NCBI RefSeq assembly: GCF_044810985.1
Contig: NZ_CP085242.1
Span: forward strand, 1,612,001-1,676,000
Length of the DNA: 64,000 bases
Direction of reading: 5' to 3'
From: Marinospirillum sp031581385
GTDB lineage: Bacteria > Pseudomonadota > Gammaproteobacteria > Pseudomonadales > Halomonadaceae
Part shown: positions 53,481-62,069 of the stretch, piece by piece
How the letters are laid out: each line of letters starts with the position of its first letter
Position numbering within the stretch: position 1 is the stretch's first letter
Notes under the pieces: generated by a model
What the model was told of the DNA's origin: nothing
Databases searched by the model: none
Seen by the model: only the letters and a program-made list of their open reading frames with translations
Translations under genes and position numbers: made by a program

Positions 53481-54242
53481 ATGTGTCTACTTGCATTAAT
53501 CTGGCAACAACTTCCTGACTGTCCTTTGCTGCTGGCTACCAACCGGGATGAGTTCCATCGTCGCCCGACTCAGTCCGCCAATTTCTGGACCGAACACCCG
53601 GACAGAATCGGCGGTCGCGACCAGGAGGCGGGTGGCAGCTGGCTTCTGGCCACACGCCAGGGCCGCTGGGCCGCCTTGACCAATGTTCGGGAGGGCGGGC
53701 GACAACCGCCCCCGGAAGCCAGAACCCGTGGTGATCTGGTGATCAAGGCCACGGAGCTGCCCTTCCAGCAGCTTCTTGAGGAGCTTCCCAAAGAGCAGAA
53801 TTTTTATGCCGGTTACAATCTGCTCTGGGGGGATTGTCGCCAGGCTTGGTATTTCAGCAACCGGACCGGAAAAGCACCTCAACTTCTGGAGCCGGGTACC
53901 TATCTGCTCAGCAATGCCGCTCTGGATACGCCCTGGCCAAAAACCGAAAAACTCAGACACTCTGTAAAAGCCTGGATGGCACAACAAAAGCCGCAACCCC
54001 AGCAACTTTTTGCTAAACTGGCGGACGAAAATCCTGCCAGTGACCAGCAGCTGCCGGACACTGGCATTGGCCTGGATTGGGAACGCTTTCTTTCGCCGGT
54101 ATTTATTCGCGGAGAAGATTATGGAACCCGCGCTTCAACTCTTTTATGGCTCGAATCCAACAAGCGCATGACTCTTTGGGAAAGAAGTTTTAATGCCCAT
54201 GCTGAATTACTTCAGGAGCAAAGGCTCCAGTGGCGCCTCTAA
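53481..54242 (+). CDS. NRDE-family (TANGO2-like) protein
   Basis: The 253-residue product starts MCLLALIWQQLPDCPLLLATNRDEFHRRP, which has the NRDE motif and the Cys2 typical of this Ntn-hydrolase-like family. Further signatures are GGRDQEAGGSWLLATRQGRWAALTN, YAGYNLLWGD and LSNAALDTPWPKTE. TANGO2-like proteins are cytoplasmic in bacteria and have been linked to haem or lipid metabolism in eukaryotes; the bacterial role is not settled. ATG 53481 is chosen on the family start; an upstream frame to 53271 lies in the divergent kinase leader. The next gene begins inside or just after its end. Confidence 0.9.
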   Translation: MCLLALIWQQLPDCPLLLATNRDEFHRRPTQSANFWTEHPDRIGGRDQEAGGSWLLATRQGRWAALTNVREGGRQPPPEARTRGDLVIKATELPFQQLLEELPKEQNFYAGYNLLWGDCRQAWYFSNRTGKAPQLLEPGTYLLSNAALDTPWPKTEKLRHSVKAWMAQQKPQPQQLFAKLADENPASDQQLPDTGIGLDWERFLSPVFIRGEDYGTRASTLLWLESNKRMTLWERSFNAHAELLQEQRLQWRL

Positions 54243-55995
54243 GCAACCCGTGTCAGGCAGGCCGTTGGCCTGCTGCCTGCTGTTGCTCTCTGTGCTTCTC
54301 ACCCTGCCTGCCTGCGCCAGCATTTCTCCCCCACAAGACGCGGCTCCGGCTTCGCGTGTACCCTCCAGCAATGCCACTCTGGAACAATGGGTCAGCAACA
54401 CCAAAGACCATTTGCACCCGCAAACCGATCTGGCCCACTCGCGTTATCTGGGCCTGCTCTACCGCCAGGCCGGGTTTGGCTTTTTCTGGCTGGATGAAGA
54501 GGGGCAACCCAATGCTGCAGCCCGGCAGCTTCTCAGTGATTTGCAGCCCTGGCTGGCTCTGGAAGAACATCAACGCCTGAAGCCCTACCAGGAACTGGCC
54601 CGACTTCTGCAAATGCCACTGTCCCAGGCGCCTTCCCGGCATCGCCAGTCACGCGATCTGGTGATCAGTGACTACTTTCTGCGTTATCAGGATGACCTGC
54701 TGAAACGCTACTGGACCCGCTATGATGAAATTCAGGATCATGGCGTCATCAATGCTTATGAGCGCTGGGACGACTGGCCGGATGAAGCGGTCAAGTCCAG
54801 CCTGGAACAGGTCTTTCCGGCCTGGTTGAATCAGCTGCAGAAACACAAACCCCGGCATTGGGCCCAGGACAGGCTTCTGGAGACCCGCCCGGACAGCCAG
54901 CTTTACCTGCCCTGGCGTCAGGCTTTTTCGGAGCTACAGGAAGCGGCCGAAGCAGGCCACTGGCCACAGCTGGACAAAGAACTGCGGCCAGGTGATGAAG
55001 GCCAGGCCGTCACGCAACTGGCCATTCAGCTGGCCCGCCTGGGCGATCTCAATTCGGCACAACCCTGGCTGCCCGAAGACGGGGCGGAAATTTCCGACCC
55101 CCGTTATGACGAACGCCTGGAGGCTGCTGTCCAGCGCTTCCAGCAACGTCACCAGTTAACCGCCACAGGTCAGGTGACTGCGCAAACCCGACAGCAGCTC
55201 AATGTCCACCCCCAGGAAAGGATGCGCCGACTGGCGCATAACCTGCGTCGCCTGCATCATTTACCGCGCCAGCGCAATGAGCGACACCTGATGATCAACC
55301 TGGCCGATCAGCGCTTGCAGTTTGTCGAACAGGGGGAAGTCAAGCTGGATATGCGGGTGATTACCGGCCGTGATGGCCAACGCACGCCCATCATGAATCA
55401 GTGGCTCACCTCCCTGGTGCTCAACCCGGTCTGGAATGTGCCCTCCAGCATCGCCCAACAAAAAATCTTTCCCAAAGCACGCAACAACCCGGAATACCTG
55501 GCTTCACGGGATTATGCCCTGGTTGACGGCTGGCATACGCCAACCCGCTATGTCAGCCTGGATGAACTGCCGGAAGATGCTTTCACCGAAGACAACCCTT
55601 CCTATCGAATCGTCCAAAAGGCAGGCCGTTACAACCAACTGGGACGCGCCAAGTTCCGTCTTTCCAACCAGCAGGCCATTTACTTGCATGACACTCCCTA
55701 CCGCGAGAAATTCAAACTGGAAGAACGTGACATCAGCTCCGGCTGTGTGCGGGTTGAAGATTCAGAAAAGCTGGTCGCAGCGCTTCTAGCCAAAAGCCAG
55801 ACTTGGACACCGGATCGGGTTGAAGCCATTTATGAGGAAGGGGAAGAGCGCTACCTGCAGGTTCGCCCCAGGGTTGCGGTTTATCTGATGTACTGGACGG
55901 CCTGGACTGATGCCCATGGCCGCCTGCAATGGCGCGAAGACAGCTATAATCTGGATCAGTTCAGCCGACAAAAACACCTGGCCAAAGGCGATTAA
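54193..55995 (+). CDS. L,D-transpeptidase, YcbB/LdtD-like, with a peptidoglycan-binding domain
   Basis: The 600-residue frame from ATG 54193 has a hydrophobic signal (LACCLLLLSVLLTLPAC) with lipobox LPAC. A start at GTG 54250 gives 581 residues and avoids the 50-base overlap with the NRDE gene; either is possible. The order is a helical N-terminal domain, a PG_binding_1 domain (YDERLEAAVQRFQQRHQLTATGQVTAQTR), and the YkuD catalytic domain (HLMINLADQRLQFVEQGEV, FPKARNNPEYLASRDY). The active site reads SSGCVRVEDSEKL with the nucleophile Cys; LdtD-type enzymes have Ser before Gly instead of His. It likely makes 3-3 cross-links in peptidoglycan. Confidence 0.85.
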   Translation: MPMLNYFRSKGSSGASKQPVSGRPLACCLLLLSVLLTLPACASISPPQDAAPASRVPSSNATLEQWVSNTKDHLHPQTDLAHSRYLGLLYRQAGFGFFWLDEEGQPNAAARQLLSDLQPWLALEEHQRLKPYQELARLLQMPLSQAPSRHRQSRDLVISDYFLRYQDDLLKRYWTRYDEIQDHGVINAYERWDDWPDEAVKSSLEQVFPAWLNQLQKHKPRHWAQDRLLETRPDSQLYLPWRQAFSELQEAAEAGHWPQLDKELRPGDEGQAVTQLAIQLARLGDLNSAQPWLPEDGAEISDPRYDERLEAAVQRFQQRHQLTATGQVTAQTRQQLNVHPQERMRRLAHNLRRLHHLPRQRNERHLMINLADQRLQFVEQGEVKLDMRVITGRDGQRTPIMNQWLTSLVLNPVWNVPSSIAQQKIFPKARNNPEYLASRDYALVDGWHTPTRYVSLDELPEDAFTEDNPSYRIVQKAGRYNQLGRAKFRLSNQQAIYLHDTPYREKFKLEERDISSGCVRVEDSEKLVAALLAKSQTWTPDRVEAIYEEGEERYLQVRPRVAVYLMYWTAWTDAHGRLQWREDSYNLDQFSRQKHLAKGD

Positions 55996-58268
55996 TTGGG
56001 AGACTGGGTTTTGGGGCCAGCCAGCCAGCCCAGGCCCAGATCATTCATGAACACGCCCAGATGCCCGACCACCTGATCCGTACTGGCACAGCCCAGCACC
56101 TTTTCCAGTAGTTCACGGGCTTCGGAAACCTTGACCCGGCGAATCGCCGCTTTCACACGCGGCAGACTGGCGAGGTTCATGGACAGGCTTTGATAGCCCA
56201 TTCCCAGCAAGAGTATGGCTCCGGCGGGGTCACCGGCCAGCTCACCGCAGATACTTACGGGCAGACGGGCCGCATGAGAGTCTCTGGCAATCTTGGTCAA
56301 GGCCTGCAGCACTGCGGGATGATAACCACTGTACAGACCCGCTACCTTGGGGTTGTCCCGATCCACGGCCAGAAGATACTGGGTCAGGTCATTGCTGCCC
56401 ACGGACAGATAATCCACCCGCTCTGCCAGAGCCGGAATCTGAAAAAGAGCGGCAGGTACTTCAATCATGGCACCCACCTTCGGTTTTTTCACCGCCAGGC
56501 CTTCACCCTGCTTGATTTCCACCCAGGCACGCCGTATCAGGGCGCGGGCCTCTTCCACCTCCCGGACTGAAGAAATCATCGGCAGCAGAATACGCAGATT
56601 GTTCAGACCAATACTGGCCCTCAGCATGGCCCGAACCTGACTGAGAAAAACCTCGGGATGATCCAGACTGAAGCGAATGCCCCGCCAGCCCAGGCAGGGG
56701 TTGTCTTCAATAATGGGAAAATAGGGCAGGGGCTTATCACCCCCGATATCCAGAGTCCGCATGGTGACTTCACGCGGGGCAAAAGCGGACAGCTGCTGAT
56801 GATAAAGTGCAACCTGCTCCTGTTCACTGGGAAAACGCTCGGCCATCATGAACTGCACTTCCGTGCGATAAAGGCCAACCCCTTCAGCCCCATAAGCCAG
56901 AGCGCGGGCATGATCGGCCGCCAGACCGGTGTTCAGCATCAGGGGCAATTGATGCCCATCCTGAGTGATACAGGGCAACCCGGCCTCGGCTTCCAGGGCT
57001 TCGGTCAGGGCTTTTTCTTCTTCAATAAAGAGTTCGTACTGACGGCGCAGCTTGTCATCCGGGTTGGTCACCACCTGCCCGCGATAACCATCCAGAATCA
57101 GTTGCTGGCCATCCAGTTGGGCATAAGGCAAGTCGGTCAGACCCATGACAGTGGGAATGCCCATGGCTCTGGCCAGGATCGCCAGATGCGAGTTGCTTGA
57201 ACCCTTGACGGAAATCAGGCCAGCCAGTTTTTCCTTGGGCACCTCGCCCAGCAAAGCCGGGGATAACTCCTCACCCACCAGCAAGGTGTTGTCAGGATAT
57301 TCGCGAATGATTTCGCCACCGGCCTGCAGATAAGAAAGCACCCTGCGGCCCATGTCACGAATGTCGGCCGCCCTTTCACGCAGATAGGAGTCTTCCACTT
57401 TTTCCAGATATTTAACATGGCGCTTGACCACATAGGCCAGGGCACCCTGAGCCCAGTGGCCGTCTTCAATCTTGCGAAAAACCTCGGCACCCAGGGATTC
57501 TTCATCCAGCATCTGCAGATAGGCATCAAACAGCGCCTGCTCCTGGGCACTGACCCGGTTGGCCAATTTCTGGCCCACCGAACGGATATCATCACGTACC
57601 GCTTTAAGGGCCGCACGGAAAAATTCTTTTTCTTCGGGGATGGATGCACAGTCACGCACCGGCACACTATCCAGATCGGCCGGTGGCATGATCACAACGG
57701 CCTGACCGATCGTCACCCCCGGCGCTGCGGGCAGGCCGGTAAAGAAAGCCATTTCGCGTTGTCCTGCCGGGCTGATTCGCAGACTGCCACTGGCCTGGGC
57801 ATGGGCCAGAACCGCAGCCAACTGGGCTGCAATCGTGACCAGAAAGGCTTCTTCACCTTCATCAAACTTGCGTTTAACCTTCTGCTGAACAACCAGAACA
57901 CCCAGCGCATGGCGCTGATGAATGATCGGCACCCCCAGGAAGCTGTGATAACGTTCTTCGCCTGTTTCCGGCAGGTAGCGATAGCGGGAGTGTGAGGGGG
58001 CGTCATCCAGGTTCAAGGGTTCTTCACGTTGCCCGACATAGCCCACCAGACCTTCAGAAGGGGCCAGACTGGCGTGTCCGATGGCTGCCGTGTTCAAACC
58101 CAGGGTGTTCATCAGCACATAGCGGCCCTGCTTACTGTCGAGCAGGTAAACCGAACAGACGTCGGTATTCATCGCTTTGCGAACGCGGCGCACGATAATG
58201 GACAGGGCGGTGTTCAGATCCCGCGCACTGCTTACTTCCTGCACAATTTTTCGCAAAACGTCCAGCAT
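55992..58268 (-). CDS. ptsP: PEP-protein phosphotransferase of the nitrogen PTS (EI-Ntr)
   Basis: From ATG 58268 (GGGGGAG upstream) the product is 758 residues. The N-terminal GAF domain begins MLDVLRKIVQEVSSARDLNT and includes DVCSVYLLDSKQGRYVLM. The EI domain has the phospho-histidine motif SSNSHLAILARAMGIPTVMG, and the PEP-binding barrel has RTEVQFMMAERFPSEQEQ, NPCLGWRGIRFSLDHPEVF and YLSVGSNDLTQYLLAVDR. EI-Ntr phosphorylates NPr and starts a regulatory relay to EIIA-Ntr. An upstream frame to 58295 is rejected. rppH is 42 bases upstream, the usual pairing. Confidence 0.96.
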   Translation of the reverse strand: MLDVLRKIVQEVSSARDLNTALSIIVRRVRKAMNTDVCSVYLLDSKQGRYVLMNTLGLNTAAIGHASLAPSEGLVGYVGQREEPLNLDDAPSHSRYRYLPETGEERYHSFLGVPIIHQRHALGVLVVQQKVKRKFDEGEEAFLVTIAAQLAAVLAHAQASGSLRISPAGQREMAFFTGLPAAPGVTIGQAVVIMPPADLDSVPVRDCASIPEEKEFFRAALKAVRDDIRSVGQKLANRVSAQEQALFDAYLQMLDEESLGAEVFRKIEDGHWAQGALAYVVKRHVKYLEKVEDSYLRERAADIRDMGRRVLSYLQAGGEIIREYPDNTLLVGEELSPALLGEVPKEKLAGLISVKGSSNSHLAILARAMGIPTVMGLTDLPYAQLDGQQLILDGYRGQVVTNPDDKLRRQYELFIEEEKALTEALEAEAGLPCITQDGHQLPLMLNTGLAADHARALAYGAEGVGLYRTEVQFMMAERFPSEQEQVALYHQQLSAFAPREVTMRTLDIGGDKPLPYFPIIEDNPCLGWRGIRFSLDHPEVFLSQVRAMLRASIGLNNLRILLPMISSVREVEEARALIRRAWVEIKQGEGLAVKKPKVGAMIEVPAALFQIPALAERVDYLSVGSNDLTQYLLAVDRDNPKVAGLYSGYHPAVLQALTKIARDSHAARLPVSICGELAGDPAGAILLLGMGYQSLSMNLASLPRVKAAIRRVKVSEARELLEKVLGCASTDQVVGHLGVFMNDLGLGWLAGPKTQSPN

Positions 58269-58310
58269 AGCTCCCCCAGGGGTCCTCGTCTTCACGACGG
58301 GAATGATTCT

Positions 58311-58799
58311 TCAGTTTTCCCGCAGCATCCGATGCACGCGGGGTGCAAGCTCCAGTAAAGCACGGCGATAAACATCCTGTTTGAAAGCCACCACCTGACC
58401 CAGTGGATACCAATAGCTGACCCAACTCCAGCTATCGAATTCCGGTTTGGCACAGCAGTCAAAACAGATTTGCGAATCATCACAACGAATGCGCAGTAAA
58501 AACCATTTCTGTTTCTGACCAATGCACAAAGGGCGGCTATGGCGCCTGATCATACGTTTCGGCAAGCGATAACGCAGCCAGCCTCGGGTGGAGCCCAGAA
58601 GCTCGACCTGGTCTGGCCCAAGACCAATTTCTTCTTTCAATTCACGGTATAAAGCCTGTTCAGGGGTTTCCCGGTACTTGATGCCACCCTGGGGAAACTG
58701 CCAGGCCTCCTGACCATAACGCCTGGCCCAAAGCAACTGGCCTACCTGATTCGTTATGATTATACCAACATTAGGGCGATACCCATCCTCATCTATCAC
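58311..58799 (-). CDS. rppH: RNA pyrophosphohydrolase
   Basis: The 162-residue Nudix enzyme begins MIDEDGYRPNVGIIITNQVG and has the Nudix box GGIKYRETPEQALYRELKEEIGL at 38-60. RppH removes pyrophosphate from 5' triphosphate ends of mRNA and so starts RNase E-dependent decay. The middle part TRGWLRYRLPKRMIRR is conserved, as is the C-terminal FDSWSWVSYWYPLGQVVAFKQDVYRRAL. It leads the rppH-ptsP unit and is divergent from the HAD phosphatase gene (119-base gap). Confidence 0.96.
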   Translation of the reverse strand: MIDEDGYRPNVGIIITNQVGQLLWARRYGQEAWQFPQGGIKYRETPEQALYRELKEEIGLGPDQVELLGSTRGWLRYRLPKRMIRRHSRPLCIGQKQKWFLLRIRCDDSQICFDCCAKPEFDSWSWVSYWYPLGQVVAFKQDVYRRALLELAPRVHRMLREN

Positions 58800-58918
58800 G
58801 CTGCGCCCTCAAAAAAAGTTTTAAACCTATTGTTCCACAAAGATTGAAAAGTATTCAATTTATCCCTGAGGTAAAATGCAAAAAAACCTTAATTCCTCAG
58901 TAGATTCTGGAGCCTCGA

Positions 58919-59581
58919 ATGAGTTTAGCCCTGTTTGACCTTGATAATACCCTGATTGCCGGTGACAGTGACCATGCCTGGGGGGAATTTCTTGTGGCCA
59001 GGGGGCTGGTGGATGCCAAAGAATACAAGGAAGCCAATGATCGCTACTTTGCAGCCTACCAGGAAGGCAGCCTGGATATTCATGAATATCTGAGTTTCTC
59101 ACTGCGGCCACTCACCCGCTACCCAACCCATGACCTGCATGCCTGGCGGGAGGAGTTCATTACAGATCATATTGCTCCACTGATTCTGGAGAAGGGCAGA
59201 AAGCTGCTGGCCGAACATCAGCAAAAGGGCGATCAACTGGTGATTATCACCGCCACCAATCGCTTTATCACCCAGCCCATTGCCGACCTGCTGGGCGTCA
59301 AGGAGTTGATTGCCGTGGAACCTGAATTCAGGGAAGGACGCTACACGGGTGAAATCGTCGGCACCCCCAGCTTTCGGGAAGGCAAAATCACCTGCCTGAA
59401 TGAATGGTTGAACCAGCACCGGATGAGCCTGGAAAACAGCCACTTCTACAGCGACTCCCACAACGACCTGCCGCTGCTGAAAAAAGTGGACCACCCGGTT
59501 GCCGTTGACCCCGACCAGGAACTGCAAACCTATGCAGAACAACAAGGCTGGCCGGTGATTTCCCTGCGGGATAACGCATGA
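58919..59581 (+). CDS. HAD-IB phosphatase (TIGR01490 type)
   Basis: The 220-residue protein starts MSLALFDLDNTLIAGDSDHAW, with the HAD nucleophile D7 and general acid D9. Motif II is IITATNR, motif III lysine is in FREGKITCL, and motif IV is SDSHNDLPLLKKV. The family is the SerB-like subclass IB. The gene next to rppH-ptsP in Pseudomonas aeruginosa has been linked to histidinol-phosphate phosphatase activity; whether that applies here is inference from position. It overlaps trmO by 4 bases (ATGA). Confidence 0.88.
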   Translation: MSLALFDLDNTLIAGDSDHAWGEFLVARGLVDAKEYKEANDRYFAAYQEGSLDIHEYLSFSLRPLTRYPTHDLHAWREEFITDHIAPLILEKGRKLLAEHQQKGDQLVIITATNRFITQPIADLLGVKELIAVEPEFREGRYTGEIVGTPSFREGKITCLNEWLNQHRMSLENSHFYSDSHNDLPLLKKVDHPVAVDPDQELQTYAEQQGWPVISLRDNA

Positions 59582-60282
59582 GTTTCCAGCTCGACACTCT
59601 GGGAATCATCCATTCCTGCTATCAGGAGAAGTTTGCCGTGCCGCGCCAGCCGGGGTTGGCCCCTTCGGCTTTTGCCACTCTGGAGTTGCTGCCGCCCTAC
59701 AACCAACCTGAGGCAGTGGAGGGGCTGGAAGCCTACAGTCATCTGTGGCTGACTTTTGTCTTTCACGAAAATCTGGAAAAAGGATGGAAACCGCGTGTTC
59801 GCCCTCCCCGGCTGGGTGGCAATGAGAAGACCGGCGTTTTTGCCACCCGCTCCCCCTTTCGCCCCAATGGACTGGGGCTGTCCGTGGTGAAATTGGAAAA
59901 GGTGGAGACCGAAAAAGGAGTTTGCCTGCATTTATCCGGCATTGATCTGATTGAAGGCACCCCGGTGGTGGACATCAAACCCTACCTGCCCTGGGTGGAA
60001 AGCCTTCCCCAAGCCAAGGCAGGCTGGGCACCCGAGCCACCTGAACTTCTACCCGTGGCCTTCACCCACCTGGCCAGACAGCAACTGACAGAGCAGCCTG
60101 AAAGCCAGCGCCTGGAAAACCTCATCAGCGAAGTGCTCGCCCAGGACCCGCGCCCCGCCTACCAGCGCGCCGCCAGTGACAGAATCTATGGCGTACACCT
60201 GGCAGGGCTGAACGTGAAATTCACTTATCGCCGGGAAGGCAAACAGGATGTTATTGAAGTGCTGGAACTGGAAGCAGATTGA
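59578..60282 (+). CDS. trmO: tRNA (t6A37) N6-methyltransferase TrmO (YaeB/TsaA family)
   Basis: The 234-residue product has the TrmO beta-barrel features: LGIIHSCYQEKFAVPRQPGL, YSHLWLTFVFHEN, RPPRLGGNEKTGVFATRSPFRPNGLGLSVVKLEKVE, and GTPVVDIKPYLPWVES. The C-terminal domain has DPRPAYQR and YGVHLAGLNVKFTYR. TrmO methylates t6A37 in tRNA-Thr using SAM. It is coupled to the HAD phosphatase gene and ends before the structured repeat. Confidence 0.94.
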   Translation: MSFQLDTLGIIHSCYQEKFAVPRQPGLAPSAFATLELLPPYNQPEAVEGLEAYSHLWLTFVFHENLEKGWKPRVRPPRLGGNEKTGVFATRSPFRPNGLGLSVVKLEKVETEKGVCLHLSGIDLIEGTPVVDIKPYLPWVESLPQAKAGWAPEPPELLPVAFTHLARQQLTEQPESQRLENLISEVLAQDPRPAYQRAASDRIYGVHLAGLNVKFTYRREGKQDVIEVLELEAD

Positions 60283-60353
60283 TCAGAATAGGAAGGCTTG
60301 CGGCAAAGTCAGGTGTGGAAGCTGTTACTCGGGCGTTCTAGTCAGGACAGAGG

Positions 60354-60435
60354 AAGCTGTTTGATCGGGCTGTCTGCAACAGGAAGTTGCAGCCAGAGCT
60401 TACAGGGATGTATTTACGCGTCCCGATCAGCAGCT
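60354..60435. repeat. Structured dispersed repeat, copy 2
   Basis: The 32-nt core is at 60392-60423 in opposite orientation to copy 1 (31 of 32 identical to 27095-27126). It is closed by a different inverted repeat, AAGCTGTTTGATCGGG (60354-60369) with CCCGATCAGCAGCTT (60422-60436, one base bulge). Inside is one hairpin, CTGCAAC/GTTGCAG (60374-60392) with an AGGAA loop. It lies between the convergent trmO and purC ends. The rest of 60283-60477 shows nothing else. Confidence 0.78.
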
Positions 60436-60477
60436 TCTCGCTGTCTATTTGACTCTAATCTTTATTCATCAGGTTGT

Positions 60478-61191
60478 TTAATCAAACTCAATGCCCAGCC
60501 TGCGTCCAACTTCTTCATAGGCTTCAACCACACCACCCAGTCCCTGACGGAAGCGGTCTTTATCCAGTTTTTCTCGAGTTTCAGCATCCCAGAGGCGGCA
60601 GCCATCGGGTGAGAATTCATCACCCAGAGTGATTTCGCCGTGGAAGATACCGAATTCCAGCTTGTAGTCCACCAGTAACAGCCCCGCATCGGCAAACAAC
60701 CTTTGCAGCACACCATTCACCTTGTAGGTCAGTTTTTGCATGGCTGCCAGCTGGTCTTCTGTTGCCCAGCCAAAAGTCACCGCCAGGGATTCATTGATCA
60801 TGGGATCACCCTGAGCATCATTTTTCAAAAACAGCTCATAGGTGGGTGGGTTTAGTGTTTGCCCTTCTTCCACGCCCAGACGACGGCAAAGACTGCCGGC
60901 ACTGATATTGCGCACCACACACTCAACCGGCAGCATTTGCATGCACTTCACCAGGCTTTCACGGTCATTCAAACGCTTTTCAAAGTGCGTGGGAATACCG
61001 GCTTCTTTGAGTTTTTCCATGATGAAGGCATTGAAGATGTTATTGACCTTGCCCTTGCGATCCAGCTGCTCTTTCTTTTTGCCATCAAAGGCGCTGGTAT
61101 CATCACGAAATTCCAGGATCAGAAGATCATCATCATCTGTTTTGAAAACCGATTTGGCCTTGCCTGAATAGAGTTCTGCACGCTTTTCCAC
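60478..61191 (-). CDS. purC: Phosphoribosylaminoimidazole-succinocarboxamide synthase
   Basis: The 237-residue enzyme is the expected length. It begins MEKRAELYSGKAKSVFKTDD and has DRKGKVNNIFNAFIMEKLKE, VECVVRNISAGSLCRRLG, ATEDQLAAMQKLT, and LVDYKLEFGIFHGEITLGDEFSPDGCRLWD. It joins CAIR and aspartate in purine synthesis. It is a single gene, with trmO convergent and the metallo-beta-lactamase gene 101 bases upstream on the same strand. Confidence 0.97.
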   Translation of the reverse strand: MEKRAELYSGKAKSVFKTDDDDLLILEFRDDTSAFDGKKKEQLDRKGKVNNIFNAFIMEKLKEAGIPTHFEKRLNDRESLVKCMQMLPVECVVRNISAGSLCRRLGVEEGQTLNPPTYELFLKNDAQGDPMINESLAVTFGWATEDQLAAMQKLTYKVNGVLQRLFADAGLLLVDYKLEFGIFHGEITLGDEFSPDGCRLWDAETREKLDKDRFRQGLGGVVEAYEEVGRRLGIEFD

Positions 61192-61292
61192 TTATGTCTC
61201 CGGGAGGGTATTCAGAGGTAAAAAACCAGGATTGGAAATTGCTGACAAGGATAGCAGGCTGGTATAAAAAGTCACGCAGGGTTTTCTTTGGG

Positions 61293-62069
61293 TCAGTCCA
61301 GTTGCCGCCAACCCAGCCCGGACTCCTGTTCTGCCAGGGCCACCCAGTCCGGAGTGCAATTCAGGCTGGTGGCCAGGGTTTGCCGAGCCAGATCGGGGCA
61401 GTTGTTCTGTTCACTCAAATGCGAGGCAACCAGGTGCTGCAGTTGTTTCTGATCCAGTTGCAACAGTAGCTCTGCTGCCTGCTGGTTACTCAGATGTCCA
61501 TAATCACCGGCAACCCGTCTTTTCAGTGAAGGCGGGTAAGGCCCCTGAGCCAGCAGGTCAGGATCATGGTTGGCTTCCAGAATGAGACCCTGACAGCGCC
61601 GATAGTGGCGTATCACATGCGGCGTGATACAACCCAGGTCGGTGAGCACTCCCAGGCGGCTGGCCCCATTGCCAAGAATAAACTGCACCGGCTCACGCGC
61701 ATCGTGAGGCACTGTCACCGGCCAGACCTCCAGGTCACCTACGGCAAAGGGGTGTTCAGGATCAATTTTGCGCCAATCGGGCAGCAGACCCAGCCGACCG
61801 GACAGGCGCGTGCCCGGCGTGGTAAACAGCGGCAGGTTGTAACGCCGACAGAGGGCACCAACGCCCCCAATGTGATCACCATGCTCATGGGTCACCAGAA
61901 CAGCCGTCAAATCACGGGGGTCGACTGCCTGCTGCTGCAGGCGTCGGGTGACCTCCTTGAGAGTAAAACCACAATCGATCAGGATCAGGGTCTTACCCGC
62001 ACGAACCAGGGTTGCATTGCCCTTGCTACCGCTTCCCAAAGAAGTAAAGCTGATACGGCCTGAAATCAA
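61293..62069 (-). CDS. Metallo-beta-lactamase-fold hydrolase (YycJ/WalJ-like)
   Basis: The 258-residue protein has the metal motif THEHGDHIGG (HxHxDH at 61-66), LGSGSKGNATLVRAGKTLIL near the start, a VPHDAREPVQFIL motif and LTDLGCITPHV, then LILEANHD and VASHLSEQNN. This pattern fits the YycJ/WalJ branch, which includes possible 5'-3' DNA exonucleases. Its exact activity is not known. The start overlaps the bamC stop by 4 bases, so it is translationally coupled to bamC. Confidence 0.87.
   Translation of the reverse strand: MISGRISFTSLGSGSKGNATLVRAGKTLILIDCGFTLKEVTRRLQQQAVDPRDLTAVLVTHEHGDHIGGVGALCRRYNLPLFTTPGTRLSGRLGLLPDWRKIDPEHPFAVGDLEVWPVTVPHDAREPVQFILGNGASRLGVLTDLGCITPHVIRHYRRCQGLILEANHDPDLLAQGPYPPSLKRRVAGDYGHLSNQQAAELLLQLDQKQLQHLVASHLSEQNNCPDLARQTLATSLNCTPDWVALAEQESGLGWRQLD

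Noticed and set aside
53408..53542. N-terminal extension of the hybrid sensor
   Set aside because: It would overlap the divergent NRDE gene, and a GTG with a good ribosome site at 53407 directly precedes the membrane segment.
55741..55770. Apparent loss of the His in the SHGC motif of the L,D-transpeptidase
   Set aside because: As I recall, YcbB/LdtD-type enzymes naturally have SSGC at this position, so the site is probably normal.
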